Shown: positions 42,341 to 53,176, counted from the stretch's first letter. The stretch is DNA of 64,000 bases from Rhynchopus sp. YZ270_cl-10 (GCA_964035575.1 OZ037850.1:1446501-1510500); one strand, 5' to 3'. The notes: generated by a model not told the origin, from the sequence alone. Numbers and translations: made by a program.

Positions 42341-44280
42341 ATGTGGAACGCATTCCGAGACGCTGCGTCAAAGGTATGCATTCGGGGAAAATCCTGATAG
42401 TCTATTATAACATAATAGACTATCAGGACTATAATATTATATTTCCACCTATCAAGAGACAAGGCAGATTCCATCCAACCCTCTTCTTGCAACCAAATGC
42501 AACCAAATACCCCAAAAAAAAAACCCTGGGTAATGGTACCAAACTAAACGGTGGGGTTGTTTGTAAAATCGTGGCTGCTATCTCTATAAAAAATGATATA
42601 AAAATATCTCTTTTTCTCAGATCGGAGATGAAATGGCAAGCGCATTGGATGGCCTGACGGAGACGAACCCTGATGGCTCTCCTGTGACCCCTGCGACAGG
42701 GACACCAGCGCGTGCGACGTCTGCCGCTCATGGACCGTCCGAGGAGGCCTCAATGGAGACTGAAGAGATCATCAACACTGCCGACACAGACGACGAGGCA
42801 GAACACGAGGCAGATAGAGCTGCACGCAGCAGTGCTGCGCAGGAGGACGATGAGGACTTCGCCGCTGCCGCAGCCGAGAACATTACAAAGTGGTTCTCAT
42901 CAGCTTCCAGTGAGGTGTGTTTAAGGGTGGATGTTTTAGGTGTAAGAGGGTTGTGCTAATGTGTTTTGTCTATTTTTCAACGTCTGTACTATAATTCTCC
43001 CCAACAGGTAACAAAGGTTGTGAACAAAGTGGAGGAAGCCGTAGAGAAGAGCGTTGACGCCTTCCACGACTTTGTGGAGGCGAAGAAGACTGAGGCGCGT
43101 CGTGGTGGTGTGGAGAACACACTCATCGATGTGGCGGACTCGGTGGACAGCCTCAACGAGCGTCTTGAGGACCTGCTTGCACGCCACTCACTGCCGTCGG
43201 CAGGAGGCGACGACGCTGCGCAGAAGCAGGAAGAATTCGTATGTCACACCTCCCACACAGCGATTCGCCGTGCTTCACCCTCATCCCTCAACACAGTGCC
43301 GCGAATGGGCCAGCATCGCTGCAGGCCTTGAAGCCAACAAGCAGACCCTCGAGGACCTGCTCGAGGTCGAGCTCAGCGACGAGATGACAGAGCTCACGAC
43401 GAAGCAGCTCGCGCGTGTCTCGGTCCTGCTCGACACGGGGTGCCACAAGTTCCCCACAGCGTCGCCCGAGCAGGCGCTCGTCCAGGAGGAACAGAACCAG
43501 AGGTACAACCACCCCAGAGTTTTCCTTGGGAGGGTTTCTTTTTGTGACTAATCATACTCCTCTTCCCTCAGAACCGGGAAAGATGCGTTTTTGCTTCCAA
43601 CTCTGCATTTTTTTTCCAAAGGCGATGCTCCAGGGCTAACCCAGAGGCTACGAGGCTAACTCTGTTTCCTGATTTTTACTCAAATAATTCAAAAAAAAAC
43701 TAATGACAGAGTTGTCCTGCAAACCGCGGAGATCACCCTGCGCGCAGCAGCCACCCCACCGGTCACACCGAAGGCCGCCCCGAAGGAAGCCGACGAGGCT
43801 GCGACCCCCACACCAGCACCCACACCACCCCAGGAGCAGACCACACCCCTGCCTGCATCTCCTGTGGTGGAAGCCACCCCACCGGTCACTCCGGTGGTCA
43901 CTACCCCAATTCATACTGACGTCACACCAGCTGCAACACCCACACCCGAGGTGCCTGAAGTGGCAGAGACAGTACCGGAAGTGGAGCAACCCACTACGGA
44001 AGTGGTGCCGGAGTCTGTCGAGCAGGTGCAGCCGGGTGGGCATGTGTCCAGCGAGTCTGAGGAGGAGCTTGCCCAAGCTAACGCAGAAAGCTCGAACCCC
44101 GAGGACCCGGTGCACGTCGACCCTGTGGCTGAAGTAGTCCCTGCGACACCGACACCAACGCTTGAGATTGGTGGAGGGGAGGAGCCGTGCCCGTCGCCGT
44201 CGCCCACAGATGATCTTGTGCATGTACAGCCACCTAACACAGCAGGGAACAACGCATTTGAGTGGGATGATAAATGGTAA
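42341..44280 (+). CDS. Acidic five-exon protein with amphipathic helices, function unknown
   Basis: Exons 42341-42373, 42621-42914, 43017-43238, 43297-43502 and 43710-44280; phases agree and give 441 residues. Exon 1 is only 11 codons (MWNAFRDAASK). Exon 2 is acidic and ends in the amphipathic ENITKWFSSASSE. Exons 3-4 are helical (TKVVNKVEEAVEKSVDAF; EWASIAAGLEANKQTLEDLL). Exon 5 is Pro/Thr/Glu-rich and ends NAFEWDDKW. The helical core followed by a terminal acidic-aromatic WDDKW motif recalls BSD-domain membrane-associated proteins only weakly. Donors GTATGC, GTGTGT, GTATGT, GTACAA. Intron 1 carries a perfect hairpin. Confidence 0.75.
42393..42427. repeat. Perfect 16-bp hairpin in intron 1
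   Basis: CCTGATAGTCTATTAT, loop AAC, then the exact complement. It starts 20 nt after the 5' splice site. Confidence 0.9.
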
Positions 44281-44603
44281 AAAAGGGGAAAGAAGCGACA
44301 TCCACGTAACGCGAGATACGAAGGTGACGGCTGCGTGGAGATCACACGAAAAAAAAAGGAAGCGAGGTGACGATACGTTGTCAATTTATCAAAAAAAATG
44401 TGATATAGAGTTCTCAGAGAAGGGGTTGACCTTTTTTGTACGGTTTTTTAAAGGCTCTTCAGTCTTTTTGGAAAAAAAAAACAAAAACAAAAACCCATGT
44501 GTATAAAAAAGTGATACCCCTTTTGTGAGTTTCGCCAAAAAAAAATAGTAAAAAATAGAAAAGAATTATTGTGTGGAGATTTTTTGTGATTCCTTTTGTT
44601 ATA

Positions 44604-44645
44604 GGATGACTAAGCATGAGAGGCTTAGGATCGTCTTATAAACGA
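44604..44645 (+). repeat. Dispersed hairpin repeat, best-paired copy
   Basis: GGATGACTAAGCATGAGAGG, CTTAGGATCGTC, then TTATAAACG and a T-run; CTAAGC and GCTTAG pair perfectly. 324 bp after the stop at 44280 and 77 bp before the transposon at 44722. Confidence 0.7.
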
Positions 44646-44860
44646 TTTTTTTTTTGTGCAAAAACTTTCCCCCTCTATGATATTTTTATCCCCCAATTTT
44701 TATTCAGCATTTTTATTAGACCCACCTGATTTTGCCCCAAAAAAAAAACCGGCTTTTGGCCCTATCCGGTCTATCCTTGCCCTATCCGGCCATATCCGGG
44801 CCTATCCGGACCTATCCGCGCCTATCCGCGGGGTCGAAAAATCAGAAAAAAACTATTTTT

Positions 44861-45418
44861 GTACTGTGTACTGTGTACTGTGTACTGTGTACTGTGTACT
44901 GTGTACTGTGTACTGTGTACTGTGTACTGTGTACTGTGTACTGTGTACTGTGTACTGTGTACTGTGTACTGTGTACTGTGTACTGTGTACTGTGTACTGT
45001 GTACTGTGTACTGTGTACTGTGTACTGTGTACTGTGTACTGTGTACTGTGTACTGTGTACTGTGTACTGTGTACTGTGTACTGTGTACTGTGTACTGTGT
45101 ACTGTGTACTGTGTACTGTGTACTGTGTACTGTGTACTGTGTACTGTGTACTGTGTACTGTGTACTGTGTACTGTGTACTGTGTACTGTGTACTGTGTAC
45201 TGTGTACTGTGTACTGTGTACTGTGTACTGTGTACTGTGTACTGTGTACTGTGTACTGTGTACTGTGTACTGTGTACTGTGTACTGTGTACTGTGTACTG
45301 TGTACTGTGTACTGTGTACTGTGTACTGTGTACTGTGTACTGTGTACTGTGTACTGTGTACTGTGTACTGTGTACTGTGTACTGTGTACTGTGTACTGTG
45401 TACTGTGTACTGTGTACT
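44861..45418. repeat. Pure TACTGTG heptamer satellite
   Basis: About 79 uninterrupted units with no visible variants, suggesting recent expansion or homogenisation. Open frames through it are artefacts. Confidence 0.96.
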
Positions 45419-45469
45419 CCTTGTAGGGTTTTGTTGCCTTTTGGCACATGAATTTTGCGCCCAGTGTTG

Positions 45470-46142
45470 TGTTCACTGCTCTGAAGGTGCTGGCTCTCAT
45501 CTACCGATGCATGGGGTAAGTGACACAGCGTCTGACCCGCCATCTGTAATCTTCTGGTTTCAACACTGCCTTTCAGTTCTGCATGCTGCATTCGCAGCGT
45601 CCCGAGCGTCTCACAACCTCTTATTACTCTTTGCCTGAGAAGGATGTGTTTGGACTCACTCAAACACCGTTCATCACTCTTGTGCCAAAGAAAACATCGG
45701 ACAAACAGTACAAGTTCACGGGAGCAAAGGGGTGGACCCCTCCCTCTACGCGTATCGCACTAACGTAGCGAAGAAGATCCAGAGGTGTGCAGAACGTGAT
45801 GCGGTCTATTTTCCGACAAAAAAGACGAAGGATAGTGCACGTGACCAGTCGTTCAATGGTGTGCTAATTTCGTCGCAAGATTTTGCACTGGAAGTTGAAG
45901 AACACTGCAAATGGTTCAACACAGATGAGGTTCGTCTCACAGTATTGATGTGCTCCACAACGGCAAGCCCTATCAAATATGAGAAGAGTGCTGAATGACT
46001 CTGGGGGCATGCGGATGACAAAAGATCATCTGCGGGGTGGAACAGCAGCCCGAAACTTCCACAGCCCAATCCGACTTCCTCTTCCAACCCTTTGTCTTGG
46101 AGTTTGAGGCGAAGATTACTGCCGAGAATGAAACAGATCTCT
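45470..46142 (+). pseudogene. Captured, spliced host-like gene fragment inside the transposon
   Basis: Coding-like text LKVLALIYRCMG ends at a GTAAGT donor (45516). After a 61-nt intron ending TTTCAG comes FCMLHSQRPERLTTSYYSL, continuing through KTSDKQYKFTGAKG. A one-base shift in the GGGG at about 45729-45732 moves the frame to DPSLYAYRTNVAKKIQRC, which runs to SPIKYEKSAE. A third coding-like piece, PETSTAQSDFLFQPFVLEF, follows near 46040-46130. No start codon or complete domain. Parent gene not recognised and not in this window. Confidence 0.55.
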
Positions 46143-46150
46143 AACGTAGC

Positions 46151-46241
46151 TACCCAGTACCCAGTACCCAGTACCCAGTACCCAGTACCCAGTACCCAGT
46201 ACCCAGTACCCAGTACCCAGTACCCAGTGCCCAGTACACAG
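46151..46241. repeat. CCCAGTA heptamer array
   Basis: About 12 units, the last ones degenerating to CCCAGTGCCCAGTACACAG. Reverse complement TACTGGG differs by one base from the TACTGTG satellite in the same element. A three-unit run also occurs near 777-803. Confidence 0.9.
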
Positions 46242-46377
46242 TACGTATGGGAAAAATACGTGGGGTTTGGCCTGTACGGTCCTATCCGGCCATATCCGGC
46301 CCTATCCGGGCCTATCCGGACCTATCCGCGCCTATCCGGACCTATCCGGGCCTATCCGCGGGGTAAAAATCAGGTGG

Positions 46378-47956
46378 TAGACTGGCTTTTTCCGAAACTT
46401 TCTCAAATTCGTTTTTTTTATTATTGGGTTGTGTTTTTTTTGTGAGGCTGATTTCACCTTTCAGGGCATCTATTGAAAAATTGACAGCTTTTTTTGCGCA
46501 ACACTCCGGGGGGTGGGTTCGATCACCCCACGGAGCGTTAGTATCAGCGTCCTAAAGACGTTTTGTTTTTGCACTGTCAACTTCACCTTTGGGTGCATGT
46601 GTTGACCCTCTCAAATACTTTCAATTTTGTGAACTGAAAGTATAATGAATATAGTTCACCTTTTTTCGTTGAAGTCGCAGTGACTAAACACGAGGCTTGG
46701 TTCATCTAAAGACCTTTATTAGCAATTTTTTTTGTAATCTCTGTGATACATATTTTGAGGTAGACTTGACACGAGAGGCTTTTCTATTTCAAAATCGCAT
46801 ATTTTAGAGAAAGAGGACAATACAAACGTATTTTCTCGATGGTGACAATAAAACGTCGATACTGCACACAGAAGAAGAGAAAAAAAGGAAAGTGGAGATT
46901 GCACAACTGTGGCAACACAACCGAGGCAACTACACTACAACAATTTATCAAAAAAAAAAAAAACAAAACAAAATATGCTCCAAACCGCAGAGTCAATCAT
47001 TGGCAATCATTTTAGATATTTATTTTTCCGCACCACAAAAACAAAAACAAAACAAAACAGCGGGGGTGGGTGGGGATAATGGACATCACTAACTTCAAGT
47101 GGAAAATGAAAATGAACATAGAAGGCAAAAAGGGAAAAAGAACATTCATATTTTTTTTTGAACGACAGCCACGACGATGCTCGTCCATAGATGGCGGCAA
47201 ATGGGTCTTGGCACTATTACTATTAGTGTCAAATTCCTCACTGAGGCTTAGGGTCATATTACAAAAAAAAAAGCCTTTTCTTTTTTTTTCTTCTTTTTCG
47301 ATGAGAGGAATCGGTTGTAGGGGTTTTTTGACAACCCATGGGGTGTACGCGCCAAGAGGTGTTTTGTACAAAAACTCACTTGTTTTTTTTCGTACTTTTT
47401 TTCTTTTCGTATTTTTCATAGATACTGTGCACCCCAAGACTGGTTCACTTTCTATTTCACAACTCCCGTCTCTTTGTCCCCCCCCTTTTTTTTTTGAAAG
47501 ATGTGTTCCGAAAGACACATTCATCTTTCCAATTTTCTTTGTCCCCCAAAAAATGCTGTTTTTTTTTCCCCTTCTTTTCCAATATGGCTACGCAACGAGA
47601 GGCCTAGGTTCATCTTACATTTTTTTTTTTTTTTCATTTTTCTTTTCTCCCCCCCTCAGCCCTCCAACCTTGCTTCTGGGCTGTTGCCATATTATGTGTC
47701 TTTTTATGAATTTCCCCCAAAACCCCCCCACTGAGACGTCTCCACCCCTTTGGGGGAGTGCCTTTATTCGAAGAAAAAGGAACCTTTAAAGGGACCGGGG
47801 GTGGGAATATGGGGTGCGATGATGGTTGTGCGAATAAAAAAGAAAGTTTTGTTTATGGTTATCTCCTCTCCACCCTCTCGCTCCCAGCCCCCTTCCTTCT
47901 TACACCTGCTTCAGATACGAACCTTTTGGGGTAAATTGGATTGAAAGAAAGAGAAT
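46378..47956. other. Intergenic with dense short repeats
   Basis: GGTTCGATCACC-centred repeat at 46500-46580 (related to 14346-14420), hairpin copies at 46681-46712, 47232-47262 and 47585-47620, CACGAGAGGCTT family at 46757-46793, SINE-like copy at 46892-46965. No gene seen. Confidence 0.6.
46892..46965 (+). repeat. SINE-like element, copy 3
   Basis: GTGGAGATTGCACAACTGTG start, ACAATTTATC end and a 13-A tail continuing A-rich. Lacks the ACTCC present in copies 1, 2 and 4. Confidence 0.7.
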
Positions 47957-50900
47957 ATGAAGGTGTCTGCAGCAGTGCTGCTGGTGTGCTCCGTTGCTGG
48001 GTGCACCGCAGCTGTGGAGGAGGATGTGGATGTGATGCTCTCTCGCGATGTTGATGTGCAGAGCGCCGCCGAGCCGTGGCTCCTGTCGCAGCTCTTCCCA
48101 GGCGGTATGGTGCGCTACTTCGTGGAGACGAACACAAGCGACTCCACAGGTGTGGCGCCCCTGGCATCAGACGACGTGCGTATCAAGGGTGCCGTGCTCG
48201 AATGGGAGACGCGTACCTGCATCCGATTCGAACGCTGTGCCACGGAGGAGGAGTGTGCCATACCCTACATCCGCTTCATCTCCCACAAGAGCTCCTGCTC
48301 TTCCTACGTCGGTGCGCAGGAGTTTCCGAACAGGATTCGTGTCCGCGAGTCGTGTGGTATGCTTAGCCTTGTGCACGAAATCGGCCACGCGCTTGGTCTC
48401 AAGCATGAGCAGTCGCGCCGTGACCGTGATGAGTATGTGAATGTCGATCTGGACCGTGTGAAGTCCGGGTCCGAGCGCAACTTCGCACTGATGCGTCCTC
48501 AGGGGCGTGACCTTGGGCCGTACAACTACAAGTCCTTCATGCACTACTCCGAGTTGGCGTTCACCACAGGTGGCATCACCATCGAAGCGCCCCAGCACAT
48601 CGGGCAGAGAACACACATGACCGACCTGGACGCGGAGGGCGTGCAGTTCCTCTACAGCTACTGCCAGGCGGTCGTGGAAGAGCCGCTCTGCGTTGCCTCG
48701 AAGGACGAGACAGCAACACTTTTGATTCCGCACTCAGAGGTCTTCAACGTCGACTTCAACGTGAACTACGGCAACCGCACTGTGGTCGTGTTGTACGAGG
48801 GAACCACTATCCCTGAAGGTCTTCTCGAGGTCAACTACGAGGCAGGAGAGGAGCTTGTCGAGATGAACTTCACCAACATGTCCTTCGTGCCTACCCAGGC
48901 GCATGCAGGAGAGACCTACACCCTCAGCACCACCTTCACAGGCGACGAGGGCACGTCTGCGACCTGTGCAGTTGTGGTGCAAGTGGCCGACGCCGACACC
49001 GTGTGCTTCGGCATCAGCGGCAGCGACCCGCGTGTGTGCAGCGGCCACGGCAACTGCACCGCCTCCCACCCCTCCGTGTGTGCGTGCGAGCCCGGCTTCG
49101 GAGGTGTCGACTGCAGCGGTCTGGAGACATGCCCGAACAACTACAAGTTCTCCTTCGATGAGGAGAACCTTGGGTTCTGGAAGCTCAGCGACTTCTACGA
49201 AGTGGAGGCAGACATTGGCCACGCAGCCGTAGGTGACGGCAGTCTGCGTGTCGGGACCATGGAGGGTGCCTCGGGTGAGTACGGCATCTTCGACCCCCTC
49301 AGGGAGGCCAACCCCAACAAGGTCACGCTGTACATGTCCTCTATGGAGCACGACAACCTGCCCTCCTTCTACCTGCGCTACGGCACAAGGAAATGCGTGG
49401 AGCTGCACATGGACAGGACCGGCGAGTGGGAGGTTGGATCCGAGCTGACTGGTGTGCGCTACCAGCGCAACAGGTTCTACTACGTGGACATCCGCATGGA
49501 CTGGGCAGCGCACACATCGACCATCTACGCTGACGGTGTGCTGCTCATGCGTGATGCTCCTATGGACTCGCGTTGCCTGGGACACGGGATCAACCGTGTT
49601 CGTTACTCCGGCAAGGGGTGGATGGACGAGTTTGCCGTGTGGTGCACCAACTACGTGGTTCTCTCGGGATCTCTGGCCGACGGGTCGACGGAGGACGAGC
49701 TCAGGACAGGCGGTGCGATGCTGACCCTGACGCTGGTTGGAGGCTCTGACACATGGGTGCAGACTGAGGAGGCGAAGCTTGCCATCATCAAGTCCCTGGT
49801 ATCCGACACACCTCTGCCCACTGGGTGGAACTCTATGCTGAACGAGATGATCACCACCGACCTCGTGTCTTTCACCGCTGGAGGCAAGCAGGTTGTTGTT
49901 GGGCCACTGAACCCTTCCCTTCAGTACGAGACCCAAGGTGACGAAGGCGTGTACGTTAAGCTGACGGGAGACATGTTCACAAGCGGTACTGCGCCCGACC
50001 AGGAGCCGAAGGAGCTGTTCTTCCGCGTCCTTGGGTCGTGCCACGCGAACGATGTGATTTCCTTCGACCACTCAACTGAGGCAGTCAATGCAACCATCTT
50101 CACCAACGTGACCGCGGCAGGAGCTGGCGCACTCATCCTTGAGACACCTTCGTGGCGCACGGCTTTCAAGCCTAACGTGATTCGCGCAGACTCTGCCAGC
50201 GTCTTCGTGCGTGTGCTGACCCTCGACGCGTCTGTGCAGGTCGACGTCGTCTCCACGACAGGCGACGCCATCGAGATCCTTCTTGCTGACAACAGCACGG
50301 ACCTGCAGCACCGTGTCGGCACAAACGAGTGGGACATTATCCCTGATGTGCTCACCGTGGGTGTCTACCAGAAGATTGCATTTGACTTCAACTGGGCAGA
50401 GCGCTTGTATGCTGTGAGCGTTGATGGCGTCGTCCTTGGCAGCGGTGTCCTCCCTGAGACGATGGTTGCGGTTGCCTCTTTGGGCGTGCAAGCGCAGCAG
50501 GTGTCCCCTATTGTGATCATTGACGAGGTTGTGTTTGGCTGTGCTAACCGTGCACCGGTGTTCTCTGTTGCGCCATGCCCGGTTCCTGGGCAGGTTGGTG
50601 CGACGCTGGAGATGCACGAGGGCACACACCCGCTGAGGGCAGAAGACAGAATTGCACTTGTGCCGCAGTACGCACAGGACTGCTCAGACGTGGAGAGGCA
50701 CTGCGACCGCCTAGAGGCGTGCTCGAACACCACAGGCCTGCTCTCCCTCGTGGCAGACAACAAGCTGCAGTGGACCATGGGCCTGCTCAAGAAGCTGCGC
50801 TACGAGACGTCCTACGGTGTCTGCTACTACTCTGCCACAACCCAGACCTACGAGCTGCTCCAACAGACTGTCACGACCTGTGCCCGTCAAGGGTGCCCCT

Positions 50901-51121
50901 GGAAGGGAAAGCACGGCCACGGAAAGGGAAAGGGAAAGGGCAAAGGCAGCCACTCCAAGGGACACGGAGGGAAATCCGATTCCGACTCGAACTCGAACTC
51001 TAAGTCGGACTCTAAGTCGAAGTCGAAGTCGAAGGGCCACAGCCACGGAAAAGGTAAAGGAGGAAGAGGAGGAAAGGGAGGCAAGGGAGGAAGGGGCGGA
51101 CGTGGCGGCAGACGTCACTAG
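47957..51121 (+). CDS. Secreted astacin-family (M12A) metalloprotease with EGF-like module
   Basis: 1054 residues, intronless. Signal peptide MKVSAAVLLVCSVAGCTAA. The catalytic domain contains HEIGHALGLKHEQSRRDRD (zinc ligands H140, H144, H150; catalytic E141) and the Met-turn SFMHY (M195), the full astacin signature. About residue 350 onward, CSGHGNCTASHPSVCACEPG is an EGF-like module. Long beta-rich regions follow that look like concanavalin/laminin-G-type folds (FYLRYGTRKCVELHMDRTG; YYVDIRMDWAAHTSTIYADG). The C-terminus is a low-complexity tail of KGKG, SDSNS, SKSKS and RGGKGG units ending GGRRH, which may bind polyanions. Likely an extracellular or lysosomal protease; the ligand-binding modules suggest matrix or prey targets, which is inference. 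Confidence 0.92.
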   Translation: MKVSAAVLLVCSVAGCTAAVEEDVDVMLSRDVDVQSAAEPWLLSQLFPGGMVRYFVETNTSDSTGVAPLASDDVRIKGAVLEWETRTCIRFERCATEEECAIPYIRFISHKSSCSSYVGAQEFPNRIRVRESCGMLSLVHEIGHALGLKHEQSRRDRDEYVNVDLDRVKSGSERNFALMRPQGRDLGPYNYKSFMHYSELAFTTGGITIEAPQHIGQRTHMTDLDAEGVQFLYSYCQAVVEEPLCVASKDETATLLIPHSEVFNVDFNVNYGNRTVVVLYEGTTIPEGLLEVNYEAGEELVEMNFTNMSFVPTQAHAGETYTLSTTFTGDEGTSATCAVVVQVADADTVCFGISGSDPRVCSGHGNCTASHPSVCACEPGFGGVDCSGLETCPNNYKFSFDEENLGFWKLSDFYEVEADIGHAAVGDGSLRVGTMEGASGEYGIFDPLREANPNKVTLYMSSMEHDNLPSFYLRYGTRKCVELHMDRTGEWEVGSELTGVRYQRNRFYYVDIRMDWAAHTSTIYADGVLLMRDAPMDSRCLGHGINRVRYSGKGWMDEFAVWCTNYVVLSGSLADGSTEDELRTGGAMLTLTLVGGSDTWVQTEEAKLAIIKSLVSDTPLPTGWNSMLNEMITTDLVSFTAGGKQVVVGPLNPSLQYETQGDEGVYVKLTGDMFTSGTAPDQEPKELFFRVLGSCHANDVISFDHSTEAVNATIFTNVTAAGAGALILETPSWRTAFKPNVIRADSASVFVRVLTLDASVQVDVVSTTGDAIEILLADNSTDLQHRVGTNEWDIIPDVLTVGVYQKIAFDFNWAERLYAVSVDGVVLGSGVLPETMVAVASLGVQAQQVSPIVIIDEVVFGCANRAPVFSVAPCPVPGQVGATLEMHEGTHPLRAEDRIALVPQYAQDCSDVERHCDRLEACSNTTGLLSLVADNKLQWTMGLLKKLRYETSYGVCYYSATTQTYELLQQTVTTCARQGCPWKGKHGHGKGKGKGKGSHSKGHGGKSDSDSNSNSKSDSKSKSKSKGHSHGKGKGGRGGKGGKGGRGGRGGRRH

Positions 51122-52478
51122 ACTTTCGACACACCCCAACCATCCCCCACCCCCGCAAACTTAAACCATCTTTAAACAATCGTTCTTCCTCCCAAATGCG
51201 AGCAAAAAAAAATTGGGTCATGCAAGTAAACCGTTTTTGTTTGACAAACCTTCAGTTCCCGTGTCACATGACTTGGCCTCGTGTTAAGTAAAAAGGTGTT
51301 ACAGTGTCATACTTTTGATGTTCTGAACGTTCAGAGCGCAGCTGGTGGGCAATGCCCATCCACACCGTGTTCTATTCGATATTACTGCATTTTTTTCTAC
51401 CTCTTTTTTCTTTTCTTTGCGCAACGTTTTCTATTGTGTCTTGCACATAGCATGCCACCCAAACACCGTGTCGTCGTGCAAGGAGAACCCTCACTCACCC
51501 CTTTGCGAGGATCCGAACGAGCCCCTCTCCCTCCAAGCCCAATCGTATTGTTCTGTCCTTATCATTTGCAACCCGATGGTGCTCGCCACCTTCACCCATT
51601 GTGACGAGCGTGTGTGTCCTTCTTAAAACAACCTGAGAGTGTTCACACATGAACCCCACACTCAACCCCCGAAAAAAAATGTGTCTGGAGCTCACACGAG
51701 GAAAGCGAGGTGTCTACACGTGATCAATTATTCAAAAAAATATATACAGTGAGAGACTGTCTATACGGCAGCTACACCCAACTGCTGTAAACATCCTAGC
51801 CCTTAACGGCGACGTTGTTTTTGCACAGCTTTTTGGCACAATCGATCTCTCCGCGATTGCAACATAAAGAGTCTCCAGCATCCCTTTTCCCCATTATTTT
51901 TACTTAACCTTCCGGTGCATTAAAAGAAAACGAGATGTCTAGTTTTTGAACGTCCTTTGTGTGATTTCATCGGGTCTGGCATCGTATGTGGGTCAATCGG
52001 AGGTGAATTCAAATAACTACCATTTTAGTATGGACCACTCACTTCCCACTCTTTGCGTGCACCTCGACTGAGATGCGTTTTAGCACGTTTCAACTACTCT
52101 TTTTTTGTTTCTTTTGGTTCATCATTCTCGCTCTGCATACCCCGTAGAGGATATGCGGACACTTCCAAGAAGTGTAATCCATCTTGCAGTGCGAGGCAAC
52201 TACCGGAGGCTAAAAAAAAAAATGGGATCAAGTCAAACCAAGAAAAACCCCTCGTTTTTCGCACTTTAGAGCACACAAAAATATAGCCAATTTTTTTCAA
52301 ATAAGGGTAAACCTCTGGTTAGTGTGTACACAGCTTACCACAAAAGAGGTTTGCTTCCCCAACACGAAAAAAAAGCTTATGTGATGTGCTTTTGTGAGAG
52401 GTCAAAGGATGGGGCCAAGAAGAGAGCTTAGGATGGCCACGTGCTTATTGTGCTTGCTGTTATTTTTCTTAACTAAGG

Positions 52479-52520
52479 GGTGACTATGCACAAGAGGCTG
52501 AGGTTCGTCTTATGAACTGT
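52479..52520 (+). repeat. Dispersed hairpin repeat copy
   Basis: GGTGACTATGCACAAGAGGC, TGAGGTTCGTCTTATGAAC and a T-rich tail; two changes in the stem. Confidence 0.6.
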
Positions 52521-53042
52521 TCTTTTTTATCGAACGAAAAAACCTTATTACAAATGGGCAGGTGAACACCACAGAAGTCACCCCTCTGGCCTCAATTTTT
52601 TGTGGACGAGAGCGAATATCGTTCACCCCCAAAAAATGCCACTCCAGGGGGGTACAATTTCAATTTTCTTGTATCTCTTTTTTCCCCATTTTTTTTCGAC
52701 TCGAGACGCATAAAAAAGCGAATCTTCTTCTTACGTGGGTGTTCACATACCACATAACCCTTTTCTTCTTTCTGAACAAGCAGCGAGCTGTTTGGATCAA
52801 ATTCCGACCCCATCCCCCTTTTTTTTTGTGAGGTGAGTAGCGCACCTACCAACCTTCACTTTAAGGTGATGCTTAGCTACGGGCTTCGATTATTTTTTTG
52901 CGTCATTTTTTCATTTTTGTTTTTCATTCCACACAATGTGTTTGACAATACCTGCAGAGAGCTGCGGTTTATAGGTCTTTTATCATCGCATTCAGGCTAC
53001 CGTACGGTAACATATACTGACCGTAAAAGTGTTTGACCTTTT

Positions 53043-53176
53043 CTGGGTTTTTAGGAGAGTTTTGAGTAGGGACTACCGGGGTCGTACGTACTCCCACGTC
53101 AGAGGTGAAATTCTTAGATCGCGGGAAGACGAACTTCTGACAAGAAATGTCTTCATTAATCAAGAACGAGAGTTTG
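53043..53176 (+). pseudogene. 18S rRNA fragment inserted with a 12-bp flanking duplication
   Basis: TCAGAGGTGAAATTCTTAGA and the following GGGAAGACGAACTTCTG, then TCTTCATTAATCAAGAACGA, are the universally conserved core of small-subunit rRNA; the preceding GAGTAGGGACTACCGGGG also fits. About 13 nt (around the usual CGAAAGCATTTGC) are missing. GTTTGACCTTTT stands on both sides (53031-53042 and 53172-53183). Outside it an inverted pair (CATATACTGACC near 53010; GGTCAGTATATG near 53188) shows that the target was a hairpin. Not a functional rRNA gene. Confidence 0.85.

Larger units (their letters stand above)
44722..46377. mobile_element. 1.66-kb TIR transposon with two satellites and a captured gene fragment
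   Basis: The left end CCACCTGATTTTGCCCC is matched inverted at the right end (GGGGTAAAAATCAGGTGG). TAGAC (44717-44721 and 46378-46382) is a perfect 5-bp target duplication. Subterminal blocks of CCTATCCGG-like decamers stand at both ends (44760-44832 and 46280-46362) in direct orientation. Inside are a TACTGTG satellite, coding-like exons and a CCCAGTA array, which is the reverse complement of TACTGGG, a one-base variant. No transposase is seen, so it is non-autonomous. Confidence 0.88.

Noticed and set aside
44861-45418. Telomere-like repeat
   Set aside because: TACTGTG is not a known telomere unit, the arrays are internal and bounded by transposon ends, and unit length varies between loci.
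44842-45663. Long frames through the heptamer array
   Set aside because: A 7-bp period keeps all frames open; only the flanking 45470-46142 piece looks coding.
48734-50071. 445-codon minus-strand frame over the astacin gene
   Set aside because: GC-rich antisense shadow; the + frame has the full astacin signature.
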